A stretch of DNA of 64,000 nt, taken from assembly GCA_965276955.1 (NCBI GenBank), contig CBDIBP010000036.1, positions 1-64,000 on the forward strand. The letters are read 5' to 3'. The notes under the pieces were generated by a model. It did not search any database and was not told where the DNA came from. It saw only the letters and a program-made list of their open reading frames with translations. The DNA comes from JABDEZ01 sp965276955. GTDB lineage: Bacteria > Bacteroidota > Bacteroidia > Chitinophagales > Chitinophagaceae. A program made the position numbers and the translations under genes. Shown in pieces: positions 62,879-64,000 of this stretch (position 1 is the first letter of the stretch; every line of letters begins with the position of its first letter).

Positions 62879-63874
62879 TCATAATGCTTTCTGCTGCTCT
62901 TTCGCCTTAAAAAATGCAACCGTTTGCTTCAGCCCATCCATGAAGCGCTGTGTAGGTTGGTAGCCGAGTAGCTGTTGCGCTTTAGAAATATCGGCGAGTG
63001 AGTTCCTTATGTCGCCCTCGCGCTCTTCGCGGTAGGTGGCGCTATGTTCTATCTGCAACATGTCACGTATCGACTCGTACAGGAAGTTCACTGAAAAGTT
63101 CTCGCCCACTGCCACATTGTAAGCTTCACCAAATGCGGCATCATTATCGGTAAGCATACCGCGTACGTTGGCCTGTACTGCGTTATCTACAAATGTGAAA
63201 TCGCGTGTCTGCTCACCATCACCGTTTATATACACAGGTGTGTTGTTCATGATGCCACTTACAAACAAAGGTATCACCGCAGCATAGGGACCATTAGGAT
63301 CTTGGCGTGGGCCAAATACATTAAAGTAGCGAAGACCAATTACTTTTATACCGTACAGTTTGCCAAACACTTCGGCATACAGCTCGTTCACTTTTTTAGT
63401 TACTGCATAGGGCGACAAAGGGTTGCCTACTTTATTTTCCTTCTTAGGCAGGTTAGGCTCATCGCCATATACAGATGATGAGGACGCGTACACGAACGTC
63501 TGAACACTTGAATCTTTGGCAGCAGTAAGCATATTCAGGAACCCGCTTACATTCACAGCATTGCTGGTCACCGGGTCTTTTACAGACCTGGGCACAGAGC
63601 CCAGCGCTGCCTGGTGCGATACGTGGTCTATGCCCTGCAATGCCTGTACGCAAGTATCAAAGTCGCGGATATCCCCCTTCACAAATTCATAGTTAGGATA
63701 AGATGAGAACATGTCTACATTGCTTTGCAAGCCGGTGGCCAGGTTATCGAGCACGCGCACTTTTGCAGCATTGTTCTTCAAAAGATATTCTGTTATGTGC
63801 GAGCCTATAAAGCCTGCGCCGCCCGTTACCAAAAAATGTTTGCCTGTAATATCTTTCGTGTGGAAGGTTGCCAT
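62879..63874 (-). CDS. UDP-sugar 4-epimerase (WbpP/TviC-like NAD-dependent epimerase)
   Basis: A 331-residue extended SDR: VTGGAGFIGSHI, LDNLATGLQSNVD, QAALGSVPRSVKDPVTSNAV, YASSSSVYGDE and SPYAVTKKVNELYAEVF (Tyr-x3-Lys). SVPRSVKDP and the size match UDP-N-acetylglucosamine (or -uronate) 4-epimerases of O-antigen pathways. It should provide a UDP-galacto-type sugar to the glycan. It is on the minus strand, with the preceding gene convergent 33 bases away. Confidence 0.92.
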   Translation of the reverse strand: MATFHTKDITGKHFLVTGGAGFIGSHITEYLLKNNAAKVRVLDNLATGLQSNVDMFSSYPNYEFVKGDIRDFDTCVQALQGIDHVSHQAALGSVPRSVKDPVTSNAVNVSGFLNMLTAAKDSSVQTFVYASSSSVYGDEPNLPKKENKVGNPLSPYAVTKKVNELYAEVFGKLYGIKVIGLRYFNVFGPRQDPNGPYAAVIPLFVSGIMNNTPVYINGDGEQTRDFTFVDNAVQANVRGMLTDNDAAFGEAYNVAVGENFSVNFLYESIRDMLQIEHSATYREEREGDIRNSLADISKAQQLLGYQPTQRFMDGLKQTVAFFKAKEQQKAL

Positions 63875-63953
63875 TGCTGTATATTATGGATATGAGAACT
63901 GGCCTGCAGTTGCCCCTGCAAAATAGCGGAAATGTGCTACAATAGTAAGCACA

Positions 63954-63992
63954 GAAAAATAACGAAGCTTCCTGCCATGGCGGGAAGCTTCG
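63954..63992 (-). terminator. Rho-independent terminator of a gene beyond the window
   Basis: A 10-bp stem CGAAGCTTCC / GGAAGCTTCG (63963-63972 and 63983-63992) around TGCCATGGCG; on the minus strand TTATTTTTC follows. It should end a minus-strand gene located past 64000. Confidence 0.7.
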
Positions 63993-64000
63993 CAAAATAG

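Overview
The window looks like a chromosomal segment of a Bacteroidota bacterium, most probably of the Chitinophagaceae or a close relative. The assignment rests on TAnnTTTG-type -7 promoter boxes in front of several genes, TTG and GTG starts with little Shine-Dalgarno signal, and families typical of that phylum (DUF4175, DUF3810, DUF3667, a ligase-associated exonuclease, YhcH, a MutS2 without Smr domain). Coding density is high and genes are often a few bases apart or overlapping. No insertion sequence, prophage, CRISPR array or rRNA was seen; one tRNA, tRNA-Leu(GAG), is present.

Positions 1-32,500 are mostly housekeeping and scattered single genes: a sugar-anomer family protein, branched-chain aminotransferase with a drug/metabolite transporter and a divergent MocR-type regulator, MutS2, a large DUF4175 envelope protein, tRNA-Leu, an ArsC/Spx-like reductase, type II NADH dehydrogenase, a frameshifted secreted protein, RNase Y, an NlpC/P60 peptidase, a repeat (propeller-like) secreted protein, a ferritin-like four-helix protein, an acyl-CoA mutase catalytic subunit, a DUF3810 protein, a ligase-associated exonuclease, a small gene coupled to a nucleotidyltransferase (toxin-antitoxin-like), IspH, LeuRS, SCO, chromate transporter and PdxH.

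Positions 32,600-60,300 are one long surface-polysaccharide locus: outer-membrane export lipoprotein (Wza-like) and tyrosine autokinase (Wzc-like), GDP-fucose synthesis (gmd, fcl), a Wzm/Wzt ABC exporter with C-terminal glycan-binding extension, a family 10 fucosyltransferase, a family 8 transferase, at least eight further glycosyltransferases (one split by a frameshift in an A-run), a methyltransferase, two asparagine-synthase-like amidotransferases, an RfbH-type iron-sulfur dehydratase and a polytopic membrane protein. GDP-fucose from Gmd/Fcl most likely feeds the family 10 transferase; assembled glycan would leave through Wzm/Wzt and/or the Wzc-Wza system. No initiating phosphosugar transferase, flippase or RfbI-type reductase lies in the window.

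Positions 60,300-64,000 hold an atypical receiver-histidine kinase, a single-domain response regulator, a lipoprotein and a UDP-sugar 4-epimerase in the opposite direction. Points that deserve a second look are a palindromic GGAAATTTCCG repeat family found in two distant gaps, a very long hairpin in front of the polysaccharide locus, two frameshifts in A-runs, a terminator-like hairpin just upstream of the propeller-like gene, and the small-gene/nucleotidyltransferase pair. I did not find one clear, complete, undescribed system; the repeat family and the unusual gene mix of the glycan locus are the best leads.
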